This document shows positions 1 to 12,740 of a stretch of DNA of 64,000 nucleotides, one piece after another (the first letter of the stretch is position 1; every line of letters begins with the position of its first letter). The DNA is from Anarhynchus alexandrinus (taxonomy: Eukaryota; Chordata; Aves; Charadriiformes; Charadriidae). The stretch covers positions 1,043,270-1,107,269 of the forward strand of contig VUYV01000089.1 of the NCBI GenBank assembly GCA_008711295.1. The letters run 5' to 3'. The notes under the pieces are model-generated. The model worked only from the letters and a program-made list of their open reading frames with translations. It searched no databases and was not told the origin of the DNA. The translations under genes were made by a program, and so were the position numbers.

Positions 1-2117
1 CCCTCGCTGCCTGCTGAGTTCAGCACCGACTTCCCAGAAATAACGCCAAGCTGAGAGAGAGAGTGTCTCCTGAATTCTATAGGAGACGACACATGCATAT
101 GTACATACATACCTATATACATACATTGGATACGGGCTTGAAAATCCCCAGTCCCAAAGGGAGGAACACCTGGCTGACAGCTGTGTTGCCACATCTGACA
201 ACTTAAAAACCTCACTGTACCTAATCTGGCCAAAAGAGGGGCTTAGGGGACAGGACTGTTCACCATATATAGGTTAGGGAGTAAAGGGAAAGTGTGGAAA
301 ACCCAAAGACAACGTCAGAGCCAAGAGAAGGAGGGAGACGAGACTCTTCTCCCTGGCAGTGCACCGAGGAGATGAGGCAAGCCCCGGGTGGCAGCGAGGG
401 AGAAGAAGGGCTAACAGATTTTGAAATGGGTTGATCCCTTTCCGGGAGAAGCTGTATGGCTGAGCAACCACAGCGTGAGCAGCTGTCCTATAACCTTTTA
501 AAGGAAAAAAACGACACTACCTCCCCACGACTGTCAGCTGTTACATTTTAATACACTGGATATGCTGGAAAGCAACCCTGGACAGGCAGTTATGGTATAG
601 CAGTTCCACCTCTCAGAATGCATTACAATGCTTGGGTTTTATTTCTGATTAATTTTATTAGACTTTACAGCCTTATCAGAATGGGAATCGTAAAAAATGA
701 AGCCAGATGTTACTGTTCCTCCAGTGAATTCTTACTGTAATTAATTTCTTCATCAATAATTAATTTTCAGTAACAGTTCTTTGGCATCATGACACTACTA
801 ATAATAAAATATGCAAATATTAACGCTGGTAAGTTATTCTGTACTGTCTAAATATTAAGACAGTTTTTCTTTTTTTCTATGAAAACACCGATGCACTGAA
901 CACTATATGGATGCTGTAACGATAAACATAAAAGATAGACAAGGAAAGAGACTGGCTTGTTTCCTCCATACTTATGTTAAAACTTCACAGTAAATCTTAA
1001 AAAGTAAAACAAAGCTCCTGTGAATGTAATACACCTACTTGGGAAGTGATTTAATTTGGGATAAATCCTGCACCGCTGTAGATCGCTACTAAATCCTTGT
1101 TCCCAAAACAACAATCAGTGAGGGCAAAGGAAGGACCTGGAACAGTTCCTCTGAAACACTGATGAGGCAGGAATGAGGAGCAAGAGCTTCAAGCCTCTGG
1201 CAGGGGCATCAAAAGTAATAATTTCTTATGCTCATCTTTGAAAGAAACAACGCTTCAACATCTCATCAACCCCCAAGTGTGTTTTCAAAGTACTAGGGGT
1301 TTACCCAGAGTATCTTAGCTGCTCTTCTCATGCTCACTTTCTTTTCTCTTTTACTACACAAAACAAAAAAACCCGAACATCCTCTTCCAGGAAGAAGGCA
1401 AGTCTCCTGCCAGCACTGACACTTATCTACTTTAAATTTTGACAAACTCAAAGTAAGTGGGCCCCATATATTACAAAGTTATCTGACATCATTCTTTCGA
1501 AGGCCTATTAAGGTGATGTAGCTCAAAATAATTATACATTTTAGGAATATGCTCAATCTAGCATTGCCAAACATCACAATCAGATAGAGAACCATAACAG
1601 ACTCTTAAATACATCATTAAACCCAATTCCCATAAGACAGATCCAGAAGTTCTTTTCTTCCTTCAGCCTTAATAAGTGAGACAAAAGTCATTATGTGTTT
1701 TTCCTGTTGACGGTCATCGTTAGGTGCTTTGCAAAAATCCCTCTCCTACACAGGAGAATTGTATCTCAAAATAGTTTCTTTAATAAAAGACTCATGTTAT
1801 AAAAAAGGTTGACAGTCACTGTACGATGTTTGGGTTCAGAAGACCAGGAATTGAGACATTCAAATGAGGAACCTCCAGCTGTAACAAATAGCTGTGTTTT
1901 TTGTGAATACCAGATGCCACGGATGAAAAAATATTGTGGATTTGTTGACGTAATAACTCATTTGGGTACCTGAGCTGCAAGGTCCTATTGCTTGTTCTCA
2001 CATTGGTGTGCTTAATGAGCTTAAAGAGATAACTTTAACCTTAAAGAAGTTGTGTGTCTCTATGATGTACCCTTATTTTTACATCTATGCCATAAGATAA
2101 AGACTTTAAAAGGCTGC
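1..2117. other. Unassigned non-coding DNA
   Basis: I recognise no gene or repeat family here. The first 480 bases are GC-richer than the rest. They hold a CATA/TACA-rich microsatellite-like stretch (91-126) and a 7-bp hairpin, GTCTCCT at 65-71 pairing with AGGAGAC at 81-87. From about 600 the sequence is AT-rich, with homeodomain-like TAATTA motifs near 740-770. The short open frames lack coding character. The last five bases (2113-2117, GCTGC) are the target duplication of the LTR that follows. Confidence 0.6.
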
Positions 2118-2461
2118 TGTCCTCGTTTGAGGTAAAACTGGACCAATTTTGTTCAGTAACTTCGCTTCTTAGCTGGGCCTCTTCTAACTACTGAAATTAG
2201 CAGCGTATTGTGCAGACAATGTTCCCTCTCTCAGAGTGATAAGACCTATGTTTATAGCTGATGCCCGGGCATGGTATGCAGAGAGGCTCCTGCTTATACA
2301 TATTGCTATAACACCCAAGGCCAGATAACTTTGTTATTTGCCCCATTGGAGGGTCGGAAGCAGAAAAGCGTAGAGGGGTCCCACCTGCGGGGAGGAGCGG
2401 ACAGGACAGGTGACCCAAAACTGACCAACAGGGTATTCCATCCCATCTGCATCATGCTCAG

Positions 2462-2468
2462 TATAAAA
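2462..2468 (+). promoter_or_regulatory. LTR copy A TATA box
   Basis: TATAAAA lies in a segment (TATAAAAGCTGAGGGATC) that is identical in all three LTRs of the window. Transcription would be expected to start 25-30 bp downstream, marking the U3/R border. Whether it is still active cannot be told from sequence. Confidence 0.75.
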
Positions 2469-2707
2469 GCTGAGGGATCAAAGGGTCAACTCTCTTCCTT
2501 CAGTGGCCGATGTCTGAGGAGGATTCTGTCTGTTCATCTGCCTTTGATCCTGATCCTGAATCCAGATCCAGAATCCAGTTTCCGTCCATCACTGAGTCCA
2601 GCCTGGGACTTCCCCAGTGCCAGCCAGTGTCGTGATTGTCATCCTGGGAGCTTGATACAGTTTTCTACATATTTCATTATTTCCTTTTATTTTATTATTA
2701 ATATTTC

Positions 2708-2713
2708 ATTAAA
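2708..2713 (+). terminator. LTR copy A polyadenylation signal
   Basis: ATTAAA lies 240 bp downstream of the TATA box, in the conserved context ATTTCATTAAAGTA. The same hexamer sits at the same place in copies B and C. A T-rich stretch follows at 2744-2751. Confidence 0.6.
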
Positions 2714-2847
2714 GTAGTTTAGTTCCTTCTCAACTCATAAGTCTTTTTTTTCCCTCCTCTGCCTGAAGAGTGGTAGGGGGGAGCATCTGTTGGTCCCATC
2801 TGGGGTCCCCCACGTCCACAGTAGCTGATTCAGCCTAAACCACAACT

Positions 2848-5290
2848 GCTGTCTTTTAAAACATTTTCATACTTATTGATACAGAAAGAGATGACTTAGA
2901 TAGGTTCACCAGTTTTTAATGTTGTTTTGTACCTTCAGGATGCTATGGACTGAGGACTCAAGTGTGGAGCGCAGGAATAAGAGGAAGTTTCTGGTCATTT
3001 TGGGTAAGAATGGAAGAACGCAGTCCACAGCAGTTGCTTTCTATAACAGAATTAAAGAATAAAGCACAGTGTGTTTATCTTGTTCTTATTACTGCCAATA
3101 TGGCAGCATGTAGAAGGAATACTTGTATTTTTATCTACAGATAAAGCCTTGACCATTTGCTCCAGCCTTTCATTGGAGGCAATACACATCAGGGACTTCA
3201 TATCCAGTGCTGTTTTTTCTTAAGAAGCATTAAGGGGAAGGTGATGAGGAGCAGAGAGGTTTCTGATGGGCCACTAGGGAAAGGAATTACTGAGTGAAAA
3301 TGTCAAGGTAGAAATTCTTGGCACAGTAATCAAGACAGCCTCTCAGGACTTTTTAAAATATGCCTTTAAATCTACTTACAGTCTGGCTGAAACCAGATTT
3401 GAAGTCTATTTTTGCAGCTGCCAGTCTCCACTTAGAAAAGCTTTAGCATTGGATATGGATAGTGTACTTCAAAAGGTAGACAGAAACCTTTGAAGTACAC
3501 ATAGGCTGACGTGGAGGGTTACTTGAAAGTATAGGTTTCCTCTGGACAGCAAAGGTATTTAGAAATATTAGGATCCCAGAGGTGTTCAAGATTTCATCTG
3601 TCTAGGTGGACAAAGCCTTAGATGTTACAACCAAATGTGTTTATGTAATTAGCCCATTTTCTATAGTTGCCTTGTTTGTGTATGTACATAGGTGAGGGGC
3701 AGAAGCCACATATTTATATTGTGATATTTTTCCATTTAATAATTTGTTAACAACACCTTTGAACCTACGGGACTACACACAAGAAATATCTGTAAAGGGC
3801 CAACTCCTGAATCAGCATAAATCAGTATCACTAGTGGCTAAAAAAGCACATCTTTTAACTTTCAAATTTTAAAAAAAGTGCAAAATCTGTCATCCTGTTA
3901 CCATTTTTTGAATATTTTTAGAATATTTATAGTATTTATCAAAGTCTGCATATTGAATAAAATAGTACCTAAAATTTTCAGTGAAATAGATTACTTTTTG
4001 GAAAATATTTATGTAAAATAACTTGTCTGAAAAGGAGGAAAATACCCTATTCTGACTATTCATTGCCAAAAAAATACTTCCATTATTTATAGAGGGATGG
4101 GTTTTTTTAGTTCATTCAAATAACTATCACAAAAATAAATTCAGGTATAGGCAAATCCCTTTCCTTATAACCATTACTGGTAAAGTTTTATTCCAGGGGA
4201 GTTTACCTAGAGATGTGTGGATGGTTAGAACATAGCTAAGTGAATACATTAAACCATTGTTGATATTGTATAACAGTTCCGTACTGCTGTCTATTGTATT
4301 TCTACTAAAAACGAGAATTTGAAATAAAAAGTAGATAGCTACAGTATAGCTAGAACTACAAACCAAGCATTTTTAAAACTACATCATCATTTGCATTTTT
4401 GCCTTTTTGCCGTAGTTCTAGCAGCATGTTTAATACACAAGTTTGTAATATAAAGGCGAAAAAAGTATTTTTTTTTAAGAAAACAAACAAAACCAAATCC
4501 AGACAGAAACCTAACAGATTTTTTCTTGAGGATGGGTGGCAGTTGATTCTGTCAATATGCACAAAACAAATGCAAGAAAAAAACAGCTCTAGAGGATGAA
4601 ATCCCCACATATACCTCCACTGTTGCTTTTGTTTGGTGGACTGCCTGGCTGTGGATGCAATGAGTTTAGGGTTATTAATGAGGTTCAGAGCTGTTACCTG
4701 CAGACTGCTTAAATCTCCCACATCTCAGATTAATGCCTTAGATATTGGGCTGTGGCGTATTCTGGGGTCTTTCTTTCCATTTATCCTAGGCCTGTGGAAG
4801 GTTTATTGCAAAAAGGTGAAATTCTGACAAACAGATTTTGAAAATTTTTCATTCCCATTATCTAAAATAGTGTATCTTATCAGGTGATTTATTAAGAATC
4901 TACTCACATAAACAGAACTGCCTGTTTAAGATCTGTTTTGCTGTAAGACTGCTGTTAATAGTCATACTGACCTATATCTACTTTGCAACATCTTTTAATG
5001 CCACTTTTACTAATAACTGATAGTTCATAGTAAAAAACAATTGAGTATGTGTGTCTGTATTACTAGAAAAGAGGCTTTTCGTTTTTACTCCAAAGTGTGG
5101 CATTCAAAAGGAAAAACACTTTGACCTTTAAAATCGTCTCATATATTGTTAAGGAAGTACTACAACTACCCTTATAATGGCTTTATTCCTTGGTATAAGA
5201 AAAGGTATATCTGCAGGTAAGTATATATGTAGAAAGTATACCTGTGGATTCTGCATTATTTGCTAGATCCATGATAAATAAACCTCACAA
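2848..5290. other. Unassigned non-coding DNA with one strong hairpin
   Basis: No gene or repeat family is recognised. The DNA is AT-rich with short open frames only. The notable structure is an inverted repeat at 3462-3500: a 15-bp stem with one bulged A and an 8-nt loop, described under findings. The stretch ends at the 3' end of a CR1 element. Confidence 0.6.
3462..3500. repeat. Short inverted repeat (15-bp stem, 8-nt loop)
   Basis: The left arm 3462-3477 (GTGTACTTCAAAAGGT) pairs with the right arm 3486-3500 (ACCTTTGAAGTACAC) with a single unpaired A in the left arm. Pairing stops abruptly on both sides. The stem is too short for a usual microRNA precursor. I know of no family with these ends. 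Confidence 0.8.
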
Positions 5291-5545
5291 AATCACAGAA
5301 TCACAGAATGGTAAGGGTTGGAAGGGAACTTTGGAGATCATCTAGTCTAAGCCCTCTGCCAAAGCAAGTTCACCTAGAGCAGGATGAACAGGAAAGCATC
5401 CAGGCATGTTTTGAATGTCTCCAGAGAAGGAGACTCCACCACCTCTCTGGGCATCCTGTTCCAGTGCTCTGTCACCCTCAAAGTAAAGAAGTTTTTTCTG
5501 CATGTTGAGATGGAATTTCCTGTGTTTCTACTTGTGTCTGAATAG
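5291..5545 (-). mobile_element. CR1 LINE, 3' end fragment (older subfamily)
   Basis: Read on the minus strand, this is the 3' end of a CR1 non-LTR retrotransposon. The plus strand begins with two AATCACAG units, the reverse of the short repeats that end CR1 copies. It continues with CR1 blocks such as GGTTGGAAGGGAA, GGAGATCATC and CATCCTGTTCCAGTGC. The minus strand encodes the last residues of the reverse-transcriptase ORF2 and the 3' untranslated tail. It is 5' truncated, as most CR1 copies are, and is much more diverged than the copies at 22598 and 54617. The distal edge (5545) is approximate because similarity fades there. No target duplication is visible, as expected for CR1. Confidence 0.88.
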
Positions 5546-8500
5546 CATTGGCTTGTGTTGCGCCTCTACTATGGTTTCAGACACACCATGCTGTCCCTTC
5601 GATAGCCAGCAAGCCTTCGGGATCCTGTCCTGTTCCATACTGATTTCCTGGCTTAGGTAACTGTGAGCTGGAGGGGTTTCTGTAATTGGGCTCCACTGTG
5701 CTTTGATAAGGCTGGCTCTGCACTCTTCCAGATTATTACCGCTGAATGTACGCTGTTTACAAGGTCCTGCCTTCTCTAACCTCTCTACAGATTATCTGAG
5801 GTGTTAAAATCTGTATAAATCTTGCTTCAAGTAAGGATTTAAAAGAACATTTTTTGCCTCTTGTCTTGTATGTTGACCATCTACAGTTCCACGATACACA
5901 AATTTAGATTAAATTGACTAATGTAGCTCATTTGATTTTAGAAAATAAGCAAACATACCTTTTTTTTTTTTTTTTTTTGATTGTACAGCCAACCACTTTT
6001 TGCTTGCAATATAACAAGATAAGGGAAAAAAGTGTAAGGAAGCATACACTCATGGAGCTAGATCCACCAAACCAGGAGGACAGTTTTGCACCAGTTTGCT
6101 GGGCCAAACCTGACTTAAAAACTAGAGTAGCTGTCAGCTGCTGGATTTCTGCCCCATTTCAGGAATCTTCAAGCAGTTGCTGCAGTAGTTTATATGCTTT
6201 CTTTCCCTGCCATCAGCACAGGGGATGGTGGCCAGGGCCACTTTACTCCTGGCTGGTCGCCAGCTGCCAGAGCAGCTGGCCCCTGGGGGTTGCTGGCAAT
6301 CAGTGAAAATCAAATCAGCCCTGTGCTGTGAACTGGTGCTGGAGTGAACTGATGCTGGGAAGCTTTCAGGATTAGGAAAGCGCAGAGTTAGTATACTGTT
6401 CCTTCTCGGCCAGAAACGTGGATCAGCATTTTCAGATGGCTACTTTCTGTCTCAAGAGGGGTTTCAGTCTGCTCTAGTGCTTTAGAAACTTTCCATTTAG
6501 TCTTATTATAATGAAACTGGAGAGGTTAAAAACTTGTAAGAGAAATCAGGTCAAAATTTTAAGTAGCTTGATTCCAGTAAAATTATTCTAAATCAAAAAT
6601 TAATCTAAGGAGATATGGAGACAGCAACGTCTACATGGCAAGACGAAACATGTTCTGGAAAAAGTTTTGCAGTGGGAGGCAAATGAGAGTGAAACTGTGC
6701 ATACATATGTCTCCTTGTTCTAGAGCTGGTCAAGTTTGGTTTCTCTTTTACATGGACAATAATAGAGTAGATATGCAGTCCCAGCATCAGACCATATATA
6801 TAGGACCTTATCTCCTAGAGCCAATTCTGATTTGACTTTCACTCACCTGGAAAGTCTTGCAGAGATCCAGCACAGTGGCAGAGCTGATCGCAACATGGTT
6901 AATGGGCAGAAACTCCGGCCCTGCCTCCCTGTCTCCAAGGGGCAGCGCTTGACAGATGACAGAGTGCTTGATTCCCTTTTCCTCTTGGGCTACTTCATTT
7001 CCCTGCTGTTCCTAAAGGATAGGGAAAGGGAAAAACAGTATTTTGTATTGGTCTTCTAGCTTCATCCATTCCTTTTTTTCACAGAGACCCTCTGCTCACT
7101 CCACTCTGTGGCATCTTTGTTGTTTCCCTGCCCTATCTACGTAAATATAAGTCAGCATTTCCAGAGAAAATGCTGCTTAATAACTGCAAAGAGTTATTGC
7201 TTCTGGCTTCATCAGTGCAAGGTACAGCAGAGTAAATAATAAAGAACAGGCACAGAATGACCCGACCCCAGTATTTGTATTGAAGGCTATAACGTGATAC
7301 TTGTCCAAGAAAATGCACTTTCTTTGGCAAGCGTACTGATGCCAGGAATATGCATGAATATTAAAATCCCCAGAAAGACAAGGAACTTTCTAAGGAGCTG
7401 TTTTCCATATCAGGTTTCAGGTGGTGAGATTCTGGTGCTTTGCCTTGTTAACAAGCTGGAAATACAAATTCACTGTGCATTGATTTGGTGGTCAGTCAGC
7501 AAACGTAACTAGAGCAGCACGAGTTTCACTGCGTCTCCACAATTTGTTTCACTTCTTTCCATCTTTTCAGCTTCCTGCGTGTTGCTTTCCTGGCCCTTGC
7601 TGCTATGAGATTTATCTTTAGCTTCCCCAATCCTTCCTTTCCAGTTGAAGGTTTCTCAGTTGAGGTAAGCAGTTACTCCACATGTGGTGATGAATTTTTG
7701 AGGATTGATTGGTGTGACAAAGCATTGTAATTTGAGACAGTAATTTCTTTTTAACTGGTAAAGTTCAAAGTGAATTGCAGGCACTTTGCACCTGCTTGCA
7801 TTCCTCTAGAAACAAGTTGTCTTTGTGAGATTGGGTAGATTTCCACTGAAAGGAAAAAAAATAAAGGGCCCAAAACCAAGATGCCACGCACAGAAGTAGT
7901 AGCACATACCACTTAATCCAAATGGGGAATTCTTGTTAAGATAATAAGAAAGCAGTCCTCTGCAGCTTGCCTAAGCAGATCAAATGCCTGGAGATGCTGA
8001 CTTCTGCTGAGGACCTCAGTCACCGTTACAGCGGGTTACTGTGGCATCTATGGTTTGTGCACAGGCTCTCCTTTCTCAGTTGTATCCTGAGCTTGAAAAA
8101 AGGGCTTGATTCTGTCCTTTGAAAGCTCCCATTACACACTTGATAGCTCAGTGACCTTCCACAAGGTTTCCCCAGTTTCTTCTCCATCCACCAATAACTA
8201 ACATCCCAAACTTTTTCCAGTCATCTGCCATCTTCCAATAGTGTCCATGCTGTCCTAGCAGCCAGTGCCACCTTTTCTGGTCTGAGTCACAAGGCTCTCG
8301 TTCTAACCACTTCCCGCTGATTTAGAAGTCGGCCTCTTTGCAAACCTTGATGATAGCCGTACCACTTGTGTCATGCTTTATATCCAGTACAACTGTCATG
8401 ATTTGCCTCATTACAACGAAGCAAATACCATTGACACAGAATTCAACATGTTTTTTCCCTGCGAGAGACTGCTGCTTCTGTTAACATGCTTATAACTACT

Positions 8501-11500
8501 GGAATTAAAACACGCAGGGCCAAAACTGGGCCTTGGTAGTTCTGCAGAAGTGGAGAAATGCTCCTCATCTCAGCATTTAGACACAGGCCAAAGACAAATA
8601 CAGCATTTGGATGGGAATCCTAATCAGTTGCTTGCACAATAAAATAGCTTTAATACCTTTCTGCTTCTAAGCATCACATCTACCTTATTTACAGATGCAT
8701 CACGTTGAGAGTCTTCCAACAGTTAAATTAGAGACAAGAAAGAGAGAGAGAGAGAAAACCCTCAACCTCATCTTACCTCTGCCTCCTACAGAAAATTCAA
8801 TACAAACATTACATTTGGACGGGCTTGTATTGACTGCTGATTGATTGCTGAATTCACTACCAGCATCTCTACCTAAATAAATGCAGGGAAGACTCTGGCC
8901 CTCTATTTTGAAGGTCCACCCAACTGTGCACACACAAATTGGAACAGCAGCAGTAATTTAGCTTCCTCTGGTTCTTTCAGGTTTTTTTTGCAGACCCCAA
9001 CTGCCTTTTAGAGATATTCACTGCTGCTATTTTTTTTTTAACAGACCATCTGTCTCATTTTGTATTCTAGAGCATTCTTCCCTATTTCTTGTCATGTTTC
9101 CAGCACAGTAAGAAGTTAGTTGGACTGCTCGTGCTCTAGATAGTTAGCATATTGCTGTTCTGCTGCTGGTGCAGCAGAAAAAAGGAAGGGCAAACCTTTC
9201 TACATTCCCTTTCTCTGGGCAAGAAGTCCTTTGCCCCACTCAGCAGGGAAGACTCTCAGCACCTTCATAGCTCCCCGAACGAGTTCACTTACACGGAAGT
9301 CGTTCCAAACTCAGGGGTGACCCTTGCTGTACAGCCTTAGGACCCAACTGGCAATAGTAGAGGTAGGCAAAAGTGGACAGACAGTTTTTTTCCCCCAGAG
9401 ATGGTATAGCTTTTACTGTTATGCCCAGTTATATTGACCACATCAAGAATAACATATTTGCTGCAGGTGTCTTAGGCAGTAATTGATCACTGAACACCAG
9501 GCATAGTAGGGATACAGCAAAAGTACTTTCTGAAGTGCGAAGCACAGCTGGAGAGAATTTAAATGGCACTCCATGTCGCACCTTCAAGCCACAGGTGTCA
9601 TAAAAACTGAAGGTAAGCAGCAAACAATTTTATTTCTGCACATATCTGGTGCTGATACTTATATGTTTAACCTTTTCCAACTAAAGCAGGTAGGGAAGCT
9701 ACTTACAGTACAGAACCTGTGGTTTCTCCATTCTATAAAAAAAAATAATTGAAATATACAAGATGAGAGAAGTGAAAAAATGGAAGAACTCATTACCAGT
9801 ATAAGACTAATTAGTAGATTTTGCTGAGTCCTTCACAGAAATCTGGGAAGATTTAAAGGATAGTAATAATACTCATTTGGCTTCAGATACCTAGGGTGTT
9901 GCTGTTTCCCTGAACGATTTGTACAGACTCCTCTATAGCCATTGGACAGAAGTATGATCTTCTGGAACATGATTAATCTATTTTAGAAATCCACTTTAGG
10001 GTAAGTTGAAGTAGTCCCTAGAAGTACTTATTTTCTGTAATTTATTACGCAGCCTAAATGACTAACACGGTTGTAGATATCTTTACTGCAGAGTTCTTAT
10101 TTGACCAGATAAGTCCCCCACAAAGAAACTATTGGAAGATTCAGAAATAATCACTTAGGAAGCCATTAGAATTTGGCAACAAAAGGAAGGCAGACTGCTG
10201 CTAATGGAAGTGATTAGTGCTCTAATTCAGCAGGCATCAGGATTATCATGTCTTCCATATCTACCTGCGAGACAGAGCACTATCACCAGGTCACCACTCC
10301 CTGGCACCAGCCCTGATTTCTGAACTCCAATCTTCCTTGCTGAGGATGTTCGGAGCCCACTTGACCTGCACAGAGCCTCACAAGGCTTTGGAAGACCACA
10401 ACAAACAGGACAAGAGATGACTACCAACAAAGTAGTTGTGTGGCAGCAAGGCTGGAAACAACCCCCACAGAGGACTGCAAAAAACCCATATACATAGTGT
10501 ATGCCAAGCCTGTGTGCATCATATGAGAAAAGACGCCAAAACAAGAACTATACTTCATTGCTTTGCAAGTGTTTACAGAGTGTAGGATGCAAAGACAATG
10601 ACTGAGGGATTCTTCACAGGAGCAATGGAAATGTTTCTGCAGGGCATGATAGGAATATTAGTTTAAAAGCAAGTGAAACATTCACTAACATATGCTGAGC
10701 ATAAATACAAAGGCTGTCCATGGTGCCAAAAATGGTGTGTAAGTAGAAGATAAAAGTTGCAGATAATTTATTGTTATTGCAGGGTGATAAGATTAAACAA
10801 ACATTGTACTGTAATTTCTTTGCAATATAGGCAATGAGGCAAAAGACCTAGAAAGACATTAAATTTGTAGCGTTATCAGAGAAACTAAATGTTACCAGGT
10901 TCAAGTGTATCTGCCCACTCTTTCTGTTAATAAGGGGCACTTCTGGAATGGCAGTTCATGTTTTTCAGGAGGTAGGTGAATTTTCAAAGCACTAAATACC
11001 AGAGGAACTATAGTCATACCTCAGATTCATAATTTATGCCTTTATAAAACTTCTGGTTTTTTTTTTTTCTTCTAAGAAAGGTAACAAAAAAGAGACCACT
11101 TCCTAATGCTGATATTGGTCTGTATAACCTCTAAACCCAAATAACCTTACAACCTATTTTATCCTATATTTCTACAATACTTACAGGGGAAAAATTACTG
11201 GGGAGCTAGCTGATGCCATTTATGCTGCCTAAATTATCACCAGGGCTCTTGTTGGTTACCTTATGAAACCAGAGCACAAGTTGAGTCAGGTTTTTTTTAA
11301 CCTTTTTGGAAAGCACCATTTCAATGGACTACCATTTGGGTTCATTTATTTCACTGAAGAATTCAACAAATTGATAGCATGAATTGAGTGTGATGAATAC
11401 AGGAATAACCTGCTTTCCCTGTTGGGAAAAGTAGCGAAAACGTAGCAACTGGTAGTTTTGCAAATGTGAGAGATACTGAGGTGGCAATATCCGCTGCCTA

Positions 11501-12474
11501 CCTAACTGTCCTACCCACAACAGAATAAACACGTTTCAATACTATGTATTGGAAAGTAAATGCCACAGGAGAGGAATGAAGCCAGCAAGCTCTTTGTCTG
11601 TGATGTAGCTAACCATAGTACCTTAAAAGCATTGATGTGTAAAACTATTCAGTGTTCATGGGTTGTAAGTCTTAACAGAGACCTTGGGGTTTTAACACTG
11701 CTGAGGTACTGTAGCAGAAAGCACAGAATTAAACTGGCCCTAAACAGTTCAAGGGGCAGTTTGGAGTCAACGTCTTAACAAAATAGAGACAAAACTGCAG
11801 ATTGGTGGCTTGTATATTAGTGGGTGTGTGCAAAACCAAAATGCCAGTTGCCCAAAGAAAGGAGGAGATTTTGGCCTTCTTCCATTTATATAAAACCTGT
11901 ATAACTTCATCTATGAGAGGCCAGCCTTAGCTGAAACCTCCCATAAACTGATTAGTGCCATGGTCAAAAGGCACCTGGCAGACTTATCATATACTGAAAA
12001 TACAGAGATAATTTTTTCTTCAGCTACAAATGGATGCAAATTGAAAGTTAAACTGGAATAGTCACTGGGGACTTGCAGAGTGAAAGAATAGATAAGAGAA
12101 ACTGAAATAAAAGTGTCTGACAGGATTTTTCATTTCTGAGAGCCAACAGTACTTCATGATGTGTAACAAATATCGCAAAGGAACAGTTGTGTTATAATAG
12201 GTTGCTTCATGTTTGCAAGACATTAATCTCTTTGCTGGACACACTAGAGATGAGCTGGCAACATCTCTTGCACAGTCAAGAAAGAAGAGTCAAAAGCAGC
12301 ATTGAATCAATGTGGCCAGAAGATTTGAGAGAGCCAAAGGCAATGAACTGGCCACCATGGCTAATAGTCTGCTCCGGGGACTGATAGATCCAACCAAGAC
12401 CCCATAGACTGCCCAAACGCCACAGGGGAGCTTATTGATAGACAGTATTACATTGAAAGGCATTTCATTGAACC
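5546..12474. other. Unassigned non-coding DNA
   Basis: No gene, RNA gene or named repeat is recognised. Visible items are a T run at 5961-5977, a slightly GC-richer segment around 6200-6300 with an 8-bp stem (GCCAGCTG 6259-6266 with CAGCTGGC 6273-6280), a short GA repeat near 8740-8754 and a T run near 11049-11060. A 105-codon minus frame at 10227-10544 resembles nothing I know and is probably chance. Confidence 0.55.
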
Positions 12475-12740
12475 ATGACTAACTTTGGGCTTGGAAAAAT
12501 GGGACAAGTCTCCAGTCTACAAGGACTAAGCTTCTCCTACGGAATACATGGGCCATGGACAGTAAGGCTACGGCTCCTTTGCCGAGTGCTGGACTTGGGG
12601 TGCAGAGCCGAGCTCAGGCAGATCCACATCGTCGTAGCCTGGGACAGCTTGGGACAGCATAAGCCCAGCCACCTTTGCTCGCAGCTGCAGCCGCTAAGTG
12701 CCTGCCTATGAACCCACTCATGCATAGGTCTTTTTTTCAC
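12475..12740. other. GC-richer patch, unclassified
   Basis: This segment is clearly richer in G and C than its AT-rich neighbours and has open frames on both strands (plus 12475-12711, minus 12537-12740). That is what GC-rich DNA gives by chance. AGGCTACG at 12565-12572 is inverted as CGTAGCCT at 12633-12640, enclosing a 60-base loop. It could be a decayed repeat or a fragment of an old regulatory element. I cannot assign it. Confidence 0.4.

Larger units (their letters stand above)
2118..2847 (+). mobile_element. Solo LTR, ERVL-like, copy A (older subfamily)
   Basis: This is a 730-bp long terminal repeat of an endogenous retrovirus, with no internal viral genes beside it. It starts TGTCCTCGTTTG and ends TAAACCACAACT, which are imperfect inverted ends matching copies B and C (consensus TGTCCTGGTTTG / CAAACCACAACA). 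It is flanked by GCTGC (2113-2117) and GCTGT (2848-2852), a 5-bp target duplication with one mismatch. It carries a TATA box (2462-2468) and an ATTAAA signal (2708-2713), so the U3-R-U5 order is readable. The middle is strongly similar to copies B and C. The last 80 bases (U5) differ, the terminal CA has become CT, and the element is about 57 bp shorter. These facts suggest an older insertion of a sister subfamily. A 5-bp duplication is typical of class III (ERVL) elements, so that class is inferred. The 148-codon open frame at 2271-2717 runs across the promoter and is not a recognised viral gene. Confidence 0.86.

Noticed and set aside
2271..2717. 148-codon open frame on plus as a gene
   Set aside because: It lies inside solo LTR copy A and crosses its TATA box; it is not a known viral gene.
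5961..5977. T run as the tail of a minus-strand retrocopy
   Set aside because: No AATAAA at the right distance and no coding-like sequence upstream on minus. The same applies to T runs near 13538, 34071 and 52708.
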